36,529 bases of DNA. Origin: Muribaculaceae bacterium. Its GTDB lineage: Bacteria; Bacteroidota; Bacteroidia; Bacteroidales; Muribaculaceae. The notes beneath the pieces were generated by a model, which had not been told where the DNA came from, did not search any database, and saw nothing but the letters and a program-made list of their open reading frames with translations. Positions 24,582 to 32,577 of the stretch are shown here, one piece after another (position 1 is the stretch's first letter; each line of letters opens with the position of its first letter). The stretch lies in NCBI GenBank assembly GCA_009775225.1, contig VSPE01000024.1:1-36529 (forward strand). The letters are read 5' to 3'. Position numbers and translations under genes: made by a program.

Positions 24582-25316
24582 TTAGAACGTTACACCAAGC
24601 TTAACTGTTGCATAATGCAGGTCGGTAAAATCGTGCGTCATCTCCGGCCCGACAACCTGCTTGCGCTGCATGTAGGTATATACCAGCACCATGTGAGAAG
24701 AGAACTTGGCAGAAGAAGCGAGCCTTATACCAATCCCGGTAGAGCCGTACACTCCCTCCTGGCGATGCTTGTGCTCAAGATAATTGAGCGAGAGGCCGCC
24801 CTTCAGCTCCCAGAACACGCGTGTGGGACGGTCGGTAAAGTTCGTGCGGAAAAGGAGGAAGAAGGGGAACGAGCGGCACGAGTTGGAAATCATTATATTT
24901 CCCTGTGCTCCTACTCCGAGAAAGTTAATCCAGCCGCGACGCATGCCGAAAGCCAGCGACAGGTCGATTGAGCTCATGTCGTTGGCGCTCATGTCTATCG
25001 ACGAGCCGAGGTCGGCACCCCAAGCAAACCGCACCTTTATCTCCTCTTCAGTATTTTTAGTCCGTGCTTTTGCAGTCGAGTTGCGCAACTTCTGCGCACG
25101 TTGCTGTTCGGCCGTGAGCGGAGCCGGTATCACCGATGTGTTGGTGCTCGTTACGGTTGTAGTTGTCATGGAACCCGCAGCGGCGTTCTCGGCCACCGTA
25201 TCGGTGAAAATAACAATAGTGCCACGCTCCACAAACACAGTATCCTGCGCAGCGGTATGCGCCTTGGCGGCCACTGTGGCTACGAGTATGCCGAGTAAAA
25301 GTATTATTCGTTTCAT
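24582..25316 (-). CDS. Outer-membrane beta-barrel-like protein
   Basis: This 244-residue protein has a clear signal peptide (MKRIILLLGILVATVAAKA, about 1-19). A Ser/Thr-rich, probably disordered region follows to about residue 100, then about 140 residues of alternating strands that end in the aromatic-terminated strand YATVKLGVTF. A final Phe is typical of outer-membrane barrels recognised by BamA. The likely barrel is small (about eight strands), as in OmpX/OmpA-like proteins. No ligand or role can be given. Its ATG overlaps the prmA stop by four bases. Confidence 0.75.
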   Translation of the reverse strand: MKRIILLLGILVATVAAKAHTAAQDTVFVERGTIVIFTDTVAENAAAGSMTTTTVTSTNTSVIPAPLTAEQQRAQKLRNSTAKARTKNTEEEIKVRFAWGADLGSSIDMSANDMSSIDLSLAFGMRRGWINFLGVGAQGNIMISNSCRSFPFFLLFRTNFTDRPTRVFWELKGGLSLNYLEHKHRQEGVYGSTGIGIRLASSAKFSSHMVLVYTYMQRKQVVGPEMTHDFTDLHYATVKLGVTF

Positions 25317-26173
25317 TTCAGGATAAATGTCATTGACGACCAGTTGTCCAGCTCGGCCACCGACTGAAGCTCAAGGCCGGACGCCTTGGCGGCGGCGGCC
25401 ACGATATCGCGGTCGTCGACATAGAAGCCGCTCACTGTGAGCCGTGCACCCGGCTTCATGGCGGCGGCGTATGCAGCCACGTCGGCCGTGATGATGTTTC
25501 GGTTGATGTTGGCAAGGAAGATGTCGGCGCTGCCGGCAAGAGGAGCCAGCGCAGAGGCATCGCCTTCCACTATATGCACGCAGGACGTGTCTCCGAGGTT
25601 CAGAGCCACATTATCCACGGCATTGGCGGCGGCGAAGGGGTCGATTTCTATGCCGGTCACTTCGCGTGCGCCGAGCATAGCGGCCAGAATGGCGAGAATA
25701 CCCGTTCCCGTGCCCATGTCGATGACAGTGCGGCCACTTGCATCGCCTTCGAGGAGCGATTGCATCATAAGTGTTGTTGTGGCGTGGTGCCCTGTGCCGA
25801 AAGCCATACGCGGGTCTATCACGATGTCGAAACGCGCAGGCGGCACATCGGTGTGGAAACTGCTGTGCACAGCCACCTGACCGGCCACTACAATAGGCTT
25901 GAAATAATTGCGCTCCCATTCGCTGTTCCAGTCGCGCCCTTCCACAAAGGCGGCGCTCCAGCGCACATCGACGGGTATGACACATTCAGCCAAAGCATTT
26001 TCCACTCCGGCCTGCGTGTACTGCGCGGCAGGAACGTATGCCGTCATGGCGCTTCCGTCGTCGGCCGGTTCGAAACTTTCGTATCCCTCATCGGCCAGAG
26101 AGGCCGCTATCAAATCGCAGGCGTCGTTGTCGGCAGGCGACAGTACGAAATCAACCTTATAATAATCGTTCAT
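25313..26173 (-). CDS. prmA: Ribosomal protein L11 methyltransferase
   Basis: This 286-residue SAM-dependent enzyme methylates ribosomal protein L11. The N-terminal substrate-recognition domain (about 1-100) is followed by a Rossmann methyltransferase domain with DMGTGTGILAI (SAM loop), VTGIEIDPFA and the active-site NINR motif (FLANINRNI). I chose the ATG at 26173 (MNDYYKVDF), because the longer frame up to 26206 would begin upstream of the predicted transcription start. It heads the operon prmA / beta-barrel / fbp. Confidence 0.92.
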   Translation of the reverse strand: MNDYYKVDFVLSPADNDACDLIAASLADEGYESFEPADDGSAMTAYVPAAQYTQAGVENALAECVIPVDVRWSAAFVEGRDWNSEWERNYFKPIVVAGQVAVHSSFHTDVPPARFDIVIDPRMAFGTGHHATTTLMMQSLLEGDASGRTVIDMGTGTGILAILAAMLGAREVTGIEIDPFAAANAVDNVALNLGDTSCVHIVEGDASALAPLAGSADIFLANINRNIITADVAAYAAAMKPGARLTVSGFYVDDRDIVAAAAKASGLELQSVAELDNWSSMTFILK

Positions 26174-26193
26174 TATCTGTTCTTGTTGGTGCA

Positions 26194-26225
26194 CAAAGTT
26201 AATCATTTTTGCTTAAGCTATGAAA
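26194..26225 (-). promoter_or_regulatory. prmA operon promoter
   Basis: On the minus strand, -7 TAACTTTG (26194-26201) is preceded after 20 bases by TTTC (26222-26225), one mismatch from the -33 consensus. It predicts a start near 26187 and a leader of about 14 bases for prmA. It overlaps the divergent fur-type promoter. Confidence 0.7.
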
Positions 26226-26241
26226 AATTTTCGTAAATTTG
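26208..26241 (+). promoter_or_regulatory. Promoter of the Fur-family regulator
   Basis: The -7 box TAAATTTG (26234-26241) is perfect. TTTG (26208-26211) lies 22 bases upstream, one base beyond the usual spacer. Transcription would start near 26248, downstream of the first possible ATG (26220). The true start is therefore the ATG at 26271. Confidence 0.65.
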
Positions 26242-26270
26242 CGAGCAATAAGACGCCAAAGCGAAAGCCC

Positions 26271-26744
26271 ATGACAGCCGACGATATCAAAGACAGTGCA
26301 TCGGCGCAAGTGCTCTCCGAGTATTTGCGACGCACACACCGCCGATGTACCACAGAGCGCTATATGGTACTCGCCTCTGCCGAGAGCATGAGCGGACACT
26401 TCACCGTAGAAGAGCTCTGCGCACATCTTATCGCCAACGGCCGCAGGGTGGCCACAGCTACCGTGTACAGCACTCTTCAGATTTTGGTAGACTGCGGGCT
26501 GCTTCGACGACTGCACCTCAACGACGGCGCCATGCGCTACGAAGCTGCCTCTCCCACAAATCACCACCACCTGCTCTGCGTACGATGCGGCAAAATCAAA
26601 GACGTGCGCGAACCCGCAATCGAAGAAATGCTCAAGAGTAGACGATACTCGGCCTTCTCGCCGGCTTATTTCTCGCTGACGGTGTACGGCATCTGCTCCA
26701 CTTGCGCACGAAAAGCGAAACAAGAATTGAAAAACAGAAAATAA
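26271..26744 (+). CDS. Fur-family metalloregulatory repressor
   Basis: This 157-residue DNA-binding protein has a winged-helix domain (about 1-85, with TTERYMVLASAESM and VATATVYSTLQIL as the recognition-helix region). The C-terminal dimerisation and metal domain contains HHHLLCVRCG (98-107) and CSTC (142-145), which make the structural zinc site. Family members sense Fe (Fur), Zn (Zur) or peroxide (PerR); the sequence alone does not tell which. It lies 66 bases ahead of purA in the same direction. The start was chosen from the promoter position. Confidence 0.88.
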   Translation: MTADDIKDSASAQVLSEYLRRTHRRCTTERYMVLASAESMSGHFTVEELCAHLIANGRRVATATVYSTLQILVDCGLLRRLHLNDGAMRYEAASPTNHHHLLCVRCGKIKDVREPAIEEMLKSRRYSAFSPAYFSLTVYGICSTCARKAKQELKNRK

Positions 26745-26810
26745 CCCATAATCCATGACAATGCTCTTTCCTCACTCTCACGTTCAGAACAACAAATATA
26801 TATCACAGTA

Positions 26811-28106
26811 ATGAAAGCCGACATTCTATTAGGCCTCCAGTGGGGCGACGAAGGTAAAGGTAAAATTGTTGACGTTCTCGCTCCCGACTACGACATCGTG
26901 GCCCGCTTCCAGGGCGGTCCCAACGCCGGGCACACCCTTGAGTTCGACGGGCACAAGCACGTACTCCGCTCTATTCCATCGGGCGTTTTCGCCAAAGGTT
27001 CCATCACAAACGTAATAGGCAACGGCGTGGTGCTCGACCCCGTACTCTTCCGCGGTGAGGCCGCCGACCTCGAAGCCGACGGCGTAGACCTTCACAGCAT
27101 ACTGCGCATATCCAAGAAAGCTCATCTTATCATGCCCACACACCGCCTGCTCGACGCTGCCGGCGAAGCTGCTATGGGTAAAGGTAAGATAGGCACTACA
27201 GGCAAAGGTATCGGCCCTACATACTCCGATAAAATATCGCGCCACGGTCTCCGCGTGGGCGACATCATCAGCGAAGACTTCGAGAATATATTCAAGGAAG
27301 CCCGCGACCGTCACGTGCGTGTACTCAGCGAAATGGGCGCCTCGGTAGACTTCGCCGACCTGAAACAGAAAGAGAGCGAATGGCTCGAAGCGATAGACTA
27401 TCTTCGCGGATTTGAGCTAACCGACACTGAGCACTTCGTAAACAAAGCCCTCAATGACGACTGCAGCGTGCTGTGCGAAGGCGCTCAGGGCACAATGCTC
27501 GACATAGACTTCGGCTCCTATCCCTTCGTCACATCGAGCAACACCGTAGCAGCCGGCGCATGTACCGGCCTTGGCATAGCCCCCGGACGCATAGGACGCG
27601 TCTACGGCATATTCAAGGCTTACTGCACCCGCGTTGGCAGCGGTCCCTTCCCCACAGAGCTGTTCGACGCTACCGGCAAAGAAATCCGCTCGATAGGACA
27701 TGAATACGGTGCCGTGACAGGACGCGAACGCCGATGCGGATGGCTCGACCTTGTGGCTCTGCGCTACGCCGTGATGATAAACGGCGCCACAAACCTCATA
27801 ATGATGAAGAGCGACGTGCTCGACTCTTTCGAGGAAATCAAAGTGTGCACAGCCTACCGCCTCCCCGACGGTTCCGTAACAGAAGACTTCCCCTACTGCG
27901 TAGGACGCGACGCCGAAGGCCCTGCCGATGTAGAACCTATCTACGAAACAATCCCAGGCTGGCTCACCGACATATCCGCGGCTCGTCGCTACGAAGACCT
28001 TCCCGCAACGTTCCGCAACTACGTAAAATACATTGAAGAACAGGTAGGTGTACCCGTCTCGATTATATCCGTAGGCCCCGACCGCGAGCAGACCATACTT
28101 CGCTAA
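26811..28106 (+). CDS. purA: Adenylosuccinate synthetase
   Basis: This 431-residue cytosolic enzyme makes adenylosuccinate from IMP, aspartate and GTP, committing flux to AMP. It has the N-terminal GTP/IMP loop QWGDEGKGKIVD (about 9-20), the GPNAGHT loop, GTTGKGIGPTYSDK, GAQGTMLDIDFGSYPFVTSSN and the C-terminal TGRERRCGWLD. Length and motifs are complete. I see no separate consensus promoter in the 66 bases before it, so it probably shares the transcript of the Fur-type gene. A long A/T-rich hairpin follows the stop. Confidence 0.97.
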   Translation: MKADILLGLQWGDEGKGKIVDVLAPDYDIVARFQGGPNAGHTLEFDGHKHVLRSIPSGVFAKGSITNVIGNGVVLDPVLFRGEAADLEADGVDLHSILRISKKAHLIMPTHRLLDAAGEAAMGKGKIGTTGKGIGPTYSDKISRHGLRVGDIISEDFENIFKEARDRHVRVLSEMGASVDFADLKQKESEWLEAIDYLRGFELTDTEHFVNKALNDDCSVLCEGAQGTMLDIDFGSYPFVTSSNTVAAGACTGLGIAPGRIGRVYGIFKAYCTRVGSGPFPTELFDATGKEIRSIGHEYGAVTGRERRCGWLDLVALRYAVMINGATNLIMMKSDVLDSFEEIKVCTAYRLPDGSVTEDFPYCVGRDAEGPADVEPIYETIPGWLTDISAARRYEDLPATFRNYVKYIEEQVGVPVSIISVGPDREQTILR

Positions 28107-28120
28107 AACGAAGAAATAAT

Positions 28121-28177
28121 AAATAAGAAATAAAAAATAAAATTTTTGCACGGAATTTTATTTTTTATTTCTTATTT
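28121..28177 (+). terminator. Long A/T-rich hairpin after purA
   Basis: A perfect 24-bp inverted repeat (28121-28144 with 28154-28177) is separated by a 9-base loop, with three T after the stem on the plus strand. It starts 14 bases past the purA stop and probably ends that transcript. The stem is almost purely A/T, unlike ordinary terminators, and it resembles mobile palindromic spacers seen in Bacteroidetes. Confidence 0.65.
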
Positions 28178-28208
28178 TTACGCCGTAATTTCTATACCTG
28201 AAATCATC

Positions 28209-28230
28209 GGAAATAAAAATTTTTATTTCC
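28209..28230. repeat. Perfect 22-bp palindrome upstream of the DUF1015 gene
   Basis: The segment is its own exact reverse complement over 22 bases, with no loop. It sits directly before TATATTTA (28231-28238), a one-mismatch -7 box, and fills the place where the promoter spacer would be. It could be an operator or a second copy of the A/T palindrome theme found just upstream. Confidence 0.6.
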
Positions 28231-28257
28231 TATATTTACATCTTATTTCTTCATACC

Positions 28258-29505
28258 ATGGCTAAAGTCAAACCATTCAGAGGCATACGCCCGCCGCGCG
28301 AACTTGTCACCGAAGTGGCATCGCGCCCCTACGACGTTCTCAACAGCGAAGAAGCCCGCGCCGAAGCCGAAGGCAACCCACGCTCGCTGTACCATATAAT
28401 CAAGCCTGAAATAGACTTCGCTCCCGGAACCGACGAGCACGCCCCCGAAGTATACGACAAAGCGGTAGAAAACTTCAAGGCCTTCCGCGACAATGGCTGG
28501 CTCATTCAGGACGAAAACGACCACTACTACATATACGCCCAGACCATGGACGGACGCACGCAGTACGGCATTGTGGTGGCGGCAAACGTGGAAGACTATA
28601 TGCAGGGCCGCATCAAAAAGCATGAGCTTACCCGCCGAGACAAGGAAGAAGACCGCATGAAACACGTGCGCATCAACAACGCTAACATTGAGCCGGTATT
28701 CTTCGCATTCCCCGACAACGAAGAACTCGAAGAAATTATCCGCACCGTGACTACGGCTCCTGCCGAATACGATTTCACGGCTCCCGACGGCTTCGGACAC
28801 CACTTCTGGGTAATCGACGACGACGAACTGAATGCCCGCGTAACAAAAGCATTCGCAGCCATTCCCTACCTCTATATCGCCGACGGACACCACCGCTCGG
28901 CTGCTGCCGCACTCGTAGGCGACGAAAAGGCCCGAATGAATCCCGACCACCGGGGCGACGAGGAATACAACTACTTCCTTGCTGTGGCATTCCCCGCTTC
29001 CCACCTCAAAATCATAGACTACAACCGCGTGGTGCGCGACCTCAACGGCCTTTCGCCCGCCGAGTTCCTTGAGCGCATAGAGCGCAACTTCGTCATCGAA
29101 GACAAAGGCACCGAGGTCTACACTCCGCAGGCCCTGCACAACTTCGCTCTCTATCTCGAAGGCCGCTGGTACTCGCTCACCGCACGCCCCGGCACATACA
29201 ACGACAACGACCCCATAGGCGTACTCGACGTAACAATATCATCCGACCTTATCCTGCGCGATATAATAGGCATCACCGACCTACGCTCCGACAAGCGCAT
29301 CGACTTCGTAGGCGGCATCCGCGGACTGGGCGAACTCAAACGCCGCGTCGACTCCGGCGAAATGGCCTTTGCCCTCGCGCTCTACCCTGTAAGCATGAAG
29401 CAGCTCATGGATATTGCCGACACGGGCAACATCATGCCGCCCAAGACCACATGGTTTGAGCCAAAATTGCGCTCAGGCCTGGTAATCCACTCACTCGAAG
29501 GTTAA
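28258..29505 (+). CDS. DUF1015 family protein
   Basis: This 415-residue cytosolic protein has the N-terminal motif KPFRGIRPP and SRPYDVLNSEEA, typical of DUF1015, a middle part ending in ADGHHRSAAA (208-217), and a C-terminal region with FVGGIRGLGEL. From general knowledge, DUF1015 genes often sit beside serA/serC in other bacteria; that neighbourhood is absent here. The DGHHR box resembles the active-site motif of ParB/sulfiredoxin-fold proteins, including serine kinases, but this link is my inference. No reaction is established. Confidence 0.9.
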   Translation: MAKVKPFRGIRPPRELVTEVASRPYDVLNSEEARAEAEGNPRSLYHIIKPEIDFAPGTDEHAPEVYDKAVENFKAFRDNGWLIQDENDHYYIYAQTMDGRTQYGIVVAANVEDYMQGRIKKHELTRRDKEEDRMKHVRINNANIEPVFFAFPDNEELEEIIRTVTTAPAEYDFTAPDGFGHHFWVIDDDELNARVTKAFAAIPYLYIADGHHRSAAAALVGDEKARMNPDHRGDEEYNYFLAVAFPASHLKIIDYNRVVRDLNGLSPAEFLERIERNFVIEDKGTEVYTPQALHNFALYLEGRWYSLTARPGTYNDNDPIGVLDVTISSDLILRDIIGITDLRSDKRIDFVGGIRGLGELKRRVDSGEMAFALALYPVSMKQLMDIADTGNIMPPKTTWFEPKLRSGLVIHSLEG

Positions 29506-29537
29506 CAGATGTTAAACACCGGATGCCTTATTAAACC

Positions 29538-29683
29538 TTGACAAACCTAAGCTGTCATAAGTATAGTAATAAGACATTCTGAGTTTAGCACAAAAGACAC
29601 CGGGCCTCATCACTGCCCGCAAGAAACTAACTTTTACATCATAGAAAGCCCCGACTCGCGAAGAATCGGGGCTTCCGTTTTTT
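29538..29683 (+). ncRNA. Possible small RNA with its own promoter and terminator
   Basis: The 192-base gap after the DUF1015 gene holds TTGACA (29538-29543), an 18-base spacer and TATAGT (29562-29567), close to the classical sigma-70 pattern. About 80 bases later comes the strong terminator at 29646-29683. A transcript from near 29574 would be about 110 bases long. No reading frame of note is present. Bacteroidetes normally use another promoter consensus, so the match may be chance, and the region may be only the 3' untranslated end of the DUF1015 transcript. Confidence 0.3.
29646..29683 (+). terminator. Rho-independent terminator
   Basis: A 9-bp stem (29646-29654 with 29666-29674) closes an 11-base loop and is followed by six T (29678-29683). 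It is a textbook plus-strand terminator, and it lies 141 bases past the DUF1015 stop and 15 bases before the end of the convergent nucleotidyltransferase gene. Confidence 0.92.
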
Positions 29684-29697
29684 ATGTACTTCCCTTG

Positions 29698-30405
29698 CTA
29701 CTTCCCGGCGATGAAAGCGCGGGCAGTCTCTATATCGCCGGCATGGTCTACATCGACAATCTTGGGGAAAGGAAAGGCGCGCAGATGCATACCGGCATCG
29801 ATGAGTGCACGCTGATAGTTGCGCATACGGCTCACTCCACGCTCCATGCAGTCGGCAAGAATGTCGAGCGCAGGCGCAGTGAGACCATAGATACCACCCG
29901 AGATATAGCGGTCGTGGCCGTTGGGCGCATCACGGAAGGCCGTGATGAAGCCTTCGGCATCGGTATCTACATAGAGGGGCTTCTCGTCGTCGATAAAATC
30001 CGTTACGCCAAAACATCCGTCGGCACTGTCATCGTTGTCGAAAGCCTCGGCATAGCGCACGAAATCGGGCTGACGGAATATTGTGTCGACGGTAGTAAGG
30101 ATGAACTTGCCTTCCGAGAAACCGCGCGACACTTCATAAAAGCTGTGCATGGAGCTGGGTGTGGACTTCACCGTAAGGCGAAGCGGAAAAGGCAGCGTCG
30201 GTGCTATTTCTTCGATATACTCGCGCACAGCCGTCATCTGCTCGTTTACTATGATGCTCAGTGTCTCTGGCTTATAGGACGCAAAGATATCGATAAGGCG
30301 GCGTATCATGGGGCGCCCGTCTAGGTCGACAAGCGGCTTGGGCACAACCACACCTTCCTGTACGAGCCGCGAGCCTTCGCCGGCGGCAATTATGGCGTAG
30401 TTCAT
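29698..30405 (-). CDS. Sugar-phosphate nucleotidyltransferase-like protein (MobA/RmlA fold)
   Basis: This 235-residue protein has the signature of NDP-sugar and MobA-type nucleotidyltransferases. The N-terminal loop IIAAGEGSRL (5-14) binds the nucleotide, PKPLVDLDGRPMI contacts sugar phosphate, and a TVDTIF segment (about 98-103) holds the likely metal-binding Asp. It lacks a C-terminal hexapeptide domain. The substrate could be a sugar phosphate or a related compound; none can be named. The ATG overlaps the pdxA stop by four bases, so the two are coupled. Confidence 0.85.
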   Translation of the reverse strand: MNYAIIAAGEGSRLVQEGVVVPKPLVDLDGRPMIRRLIDIFASYKPETLSIIVNEQMTAVREYIEEIAPTLPFPLRLTVKSTPSSMHSFYEVSRGFSEGKFILTTVDTIFRQPDFVRYAEAFDNDDSADGCFGVTDFIDDEKPLYVDTDAEGFITAFRDAPNGHDRYISGGIYGLTAPALDILADCMERGVSRMRNYQRALIDAGMHLRAFPFPKIVDVDHAGDIETARAFIAGK

Positions 30406-31511
30406 TGTTTCTCGCTTTTTTCGTTTTTGTCACTCTTTTCGGGGCGCTCGCTCTTGTCGGTATGCTGGCGGCGCAACGGACGACTGTATGCCTCGTCGTA
30501 CGATGCACGGTTGCGGAAAATGTCGATAGCGGCATAGAGGGCATTGCGCAGCGACTCGGGCGACGCTTCGTTCTTTCCTGCAATATCGTAGCCTGTGCCG
30601 TGGTCGGGCGAAGTGCGCACAAACGGCAGACCGGCAGTGAAATTTACACCGGCGTCCATTGCGAGGGTCTTGAAGGGGGCGAGACCCTGGTCGTGGTACA
30701 TGGCAAGCACGCCGTCGAAAGCCTTGTAGTTGCCGCTGCCGAAGAAGCCGTCGGCAGCGTACGGGCCAAACGCCACTATTCGCTTGTCGCGCGCCTCGGC
30801 AAGCGCCGGAGCTATCACTTCGGCCTCTTCAGTACCGAGCAAACCTTCCTCGCCGGCATGCGGGTTAAGCGACAGTACGGCGATACGCGGAGCCTGCACC
30901 CCGAAGTCGCGGCGTAGCGAACGGTCGAAAAGCTCGAGCTTCTCCACTATCACTTCCTTGGTAATCGCTTCGGAGACTTTAGATACAGGCACGTGGGTTG
31001 TGACAAGAGCCACACGGAGCTCGCCGGCGCAAAGCACCATAAGGGCCTTGGAATTTTTGTCGCCGTCGGAGAGCGAGGTCTCAAGATATTCGGTGTGGCC
31101 GGGGAAATGGAATGTGGGGCTTTGTATGGTGTGCTTGTTGATTGGCGCGGTCACCAGCACGTCGATGTCGCCATTGCGCAAATCAGCCACGGCAGCTTCG
31201 AGCGCCGACAGAGCTGCAACTCCGGCAGCCTCGGCAGGCATGCCGGGGTCTATCTTGAGGTCTTCGCCTACTACGTTTACGATGTTGAACGCGTTCTCTT
31301 TGGCATCGGCGGCGCTATCGACTCGGTTGAACTGAACAGGCGGCAGCTCCATTGCCTTACGGTAGAACGACGCAGCCTTGGCAGAGCCGTAGACAGTGAC
31401 GGTGCACAAGTCGGCCAAGCGGGTGTCTTCAAGCATCTTGAGGATAATCTCATAGCCGATGCCGTTAGTGTCGCCGTGGGTGATACCCACATGTATTTTA
31501 TTGTTTTTCAA
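30402..31511 (-). CDS. pdxA: 4-hydroxythreonine-4-phosphate dehydrogenase
   Basis: This 369-residue NAD-dependent metalloenzyme acts in the DXP-dependent route to pyridoxal phosphate. The N-terminal motif THGDTNGIGYE is the Bacteroidetes form of the canonical GDPxGIGPE. Also visible are VTAPINKHTI, FPGHTEYLE and LNPHAGEEG with metal-binding His, and MYHDQGLAPFK. No ATG lies near the conserved start; the best start is TTG at 31511 (giving MKNNKIHVG). An open frame reaching back to 31616 would run into the rlmN coding region and adds residues unlike the family. About 20 C-terminal residues are Lys/Glu-rich and look disordered. Confidence 0.92.
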   Translation of the reverse strand: MKNNKIHVGITHGDTNGIGYEIILKMLEDTRLADLCTVTVYGSAKAASFYRKAMELPPVQFNRVDSAADAKENAFNIVNVVGEDLKIDPGMPAEAAGVAALSALEAAVADLRNGDIDVLVTAPINKHTIQSPTFHFPGHTEYLETSLSDGDKNSKALMVLCAGELRVALVTTHVPVSKVSEAITKEVIVEKLELFDRSLRRDFGVQAPRIAVLSLNPHAGEEGLLGTEEAEVIAPALAEARDKRIVAFGPYAADGFFGSGNYKAFDGVLAMYHDQGLAPFKTLAMDAGVNFTAGLPFVRTSPDHGTGYDIAGKNEASPESLRNALYAAIDIFRNRASYDEAYSRPLRRQHTDKSERPEKSDKNEKSEKQ

Positions 31512-31533
31512 TTTAGTACTTATTATATTCGGT

Positions 31534-32577
31534 TTATAAATCCGACAAAGACTCTTTGGCGGTCTTCTTGGCCTTCCCGGCGAGCATGCCACAGGCGGCC
31601 ATGATGTCTTCGCCACGCGATGCCCTTATGGTGGCCGTAATGCCGGCTTCGTTGAGGTAATCACGGAAGCGCTCCATTGTAGAGCGGTCGGACGGACGGC
31701 CTTCAAAGCCGGGTGTGCGGTGAAAGCGGATAAGGTTCACACGGGCATGGCTGCCTCGCAGCAAGCGCACAAGTGCGTCGGCGTGGCGCTCGTCATCGTT
31801 CATACCGGCAAACATGGTGTACTCTACCGAGAACCTGCGCTGGTGTGCGAAATCGTACTCGCGGATAACGGGCATCACCTCACGCAGCGGGAACGCCTTC
31901 TCTACAGGCATTATATCCTGACGCTCAGTCGCAAAGGGGCTGTGAACGCTCAGCGCTATGTGCACCTGCGTATCGGCAAGAAAACGCCTGAGGCCGTCGA
32001 TCTTGCCTATTGTGGACACTGTGATGCGGCGCGGACTCCATGCCATGCCCCATGGAGAGGTGAGTATCTCGACCGCAGGAAGAACGGCGCCGAGATTATC
32101 GGCAGGCTCACCCATGCCCATAAACACTATGTTTGTAAGGGTCTCACTTTCGGGAATGGAGAGTACCTGATTGATGATGTCGCACGCATCAAGGTTGCCT
32201 TGCCAGCCCCCCTGGCCTGTCATGCAGAAGCGGCAGCCCATGCGACAGCCTGCCTGCGACGAGACACAGAGTGTGGCGCGCTCCTTATCGGGAATGTACA
32301 CCGCCTCCACATCGCGGCCGCCACGTCCGGCAAAGAGATACTTGACAGTGCCGTCGGAGCTTCGGGCCTCGGCGAGAGGCTCCTCACGCCCTACCGCATA
32401 CCCTTTTTCCACAAGTGCAGCGCGAGCACGCTTGGGCAGGTCGGTCATCGCGTCGATGTCGCTTACACGCTTCTGATACAGCCATACAGCCATCTGCCTG
32501 GCCGCAAAAGGGCGCAGACCTATCTCGGCGGCTACGTCGCCAAGCTGCGCAAGTGTTAGTCCGAGGAGTTTCTTCAT
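31534..32577 (-). CDS. rlmN: 23S rRNA (adenine2503-C2) / tRNA methyltransferase
   Basis: This 347-residue radical-SAM enzyme methylates C2 of A2503 in 23S rRNA and A37 of some tRNAs. The cluster motif CRMGCRFC supplies Cys111, Cys115 and Cys118. The VFMGMGEPADN segment and a C-terminal Cys in MAACGML match the catalytic pair arrangement of RlmN/Cfr. The ATG at 32577 shares one base with the gpsA stop (TGATG); a TTG one codon earlier is less likely. Length fits RlmN, and the neighbourhood is housekeeping, so a Cfr resistance function is unlikely. Confidence 0.94.
   Translation of the reverse strand: MKKLLGLTLAQLGDVAAEIGLRPFAARQMAVWLYQKRVSDIDAMTDLPKRARAALVEKGYAVGREEPLAEARSSDGTVKYLFAGRGGRDVEAVYIPDKERATLCVSSQAGCRMGCRFCMTGQGGWQGNLDACDIINQVLSIPESETLTNIVFMGMGEPADNLGAVLPAVEILTSPWGMAWSPRRITVSTIGKIDGLRRFLADTQVHIALSVHSPFATERQDIMPVEKAFPLREVMPVIREYDFAHQRRFSVEYTMFAGMNDDERHADALVRLLRGSHARVNLIRFHRTPGFEGRPSDRSTMERFRDYLNEAGITATIRASRGEDIMAACGMLAGKAKKTAKESLSDL

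Noticed and set aside
31534..32577. RlmN as a possible Cfr-type antibiotic-resistance methyltransferase
   Set aside because: Length, the housekeeping neighbours and close packing with gpsA and pdxA fit RlmN. Cfr genes are usually on mobile elements.
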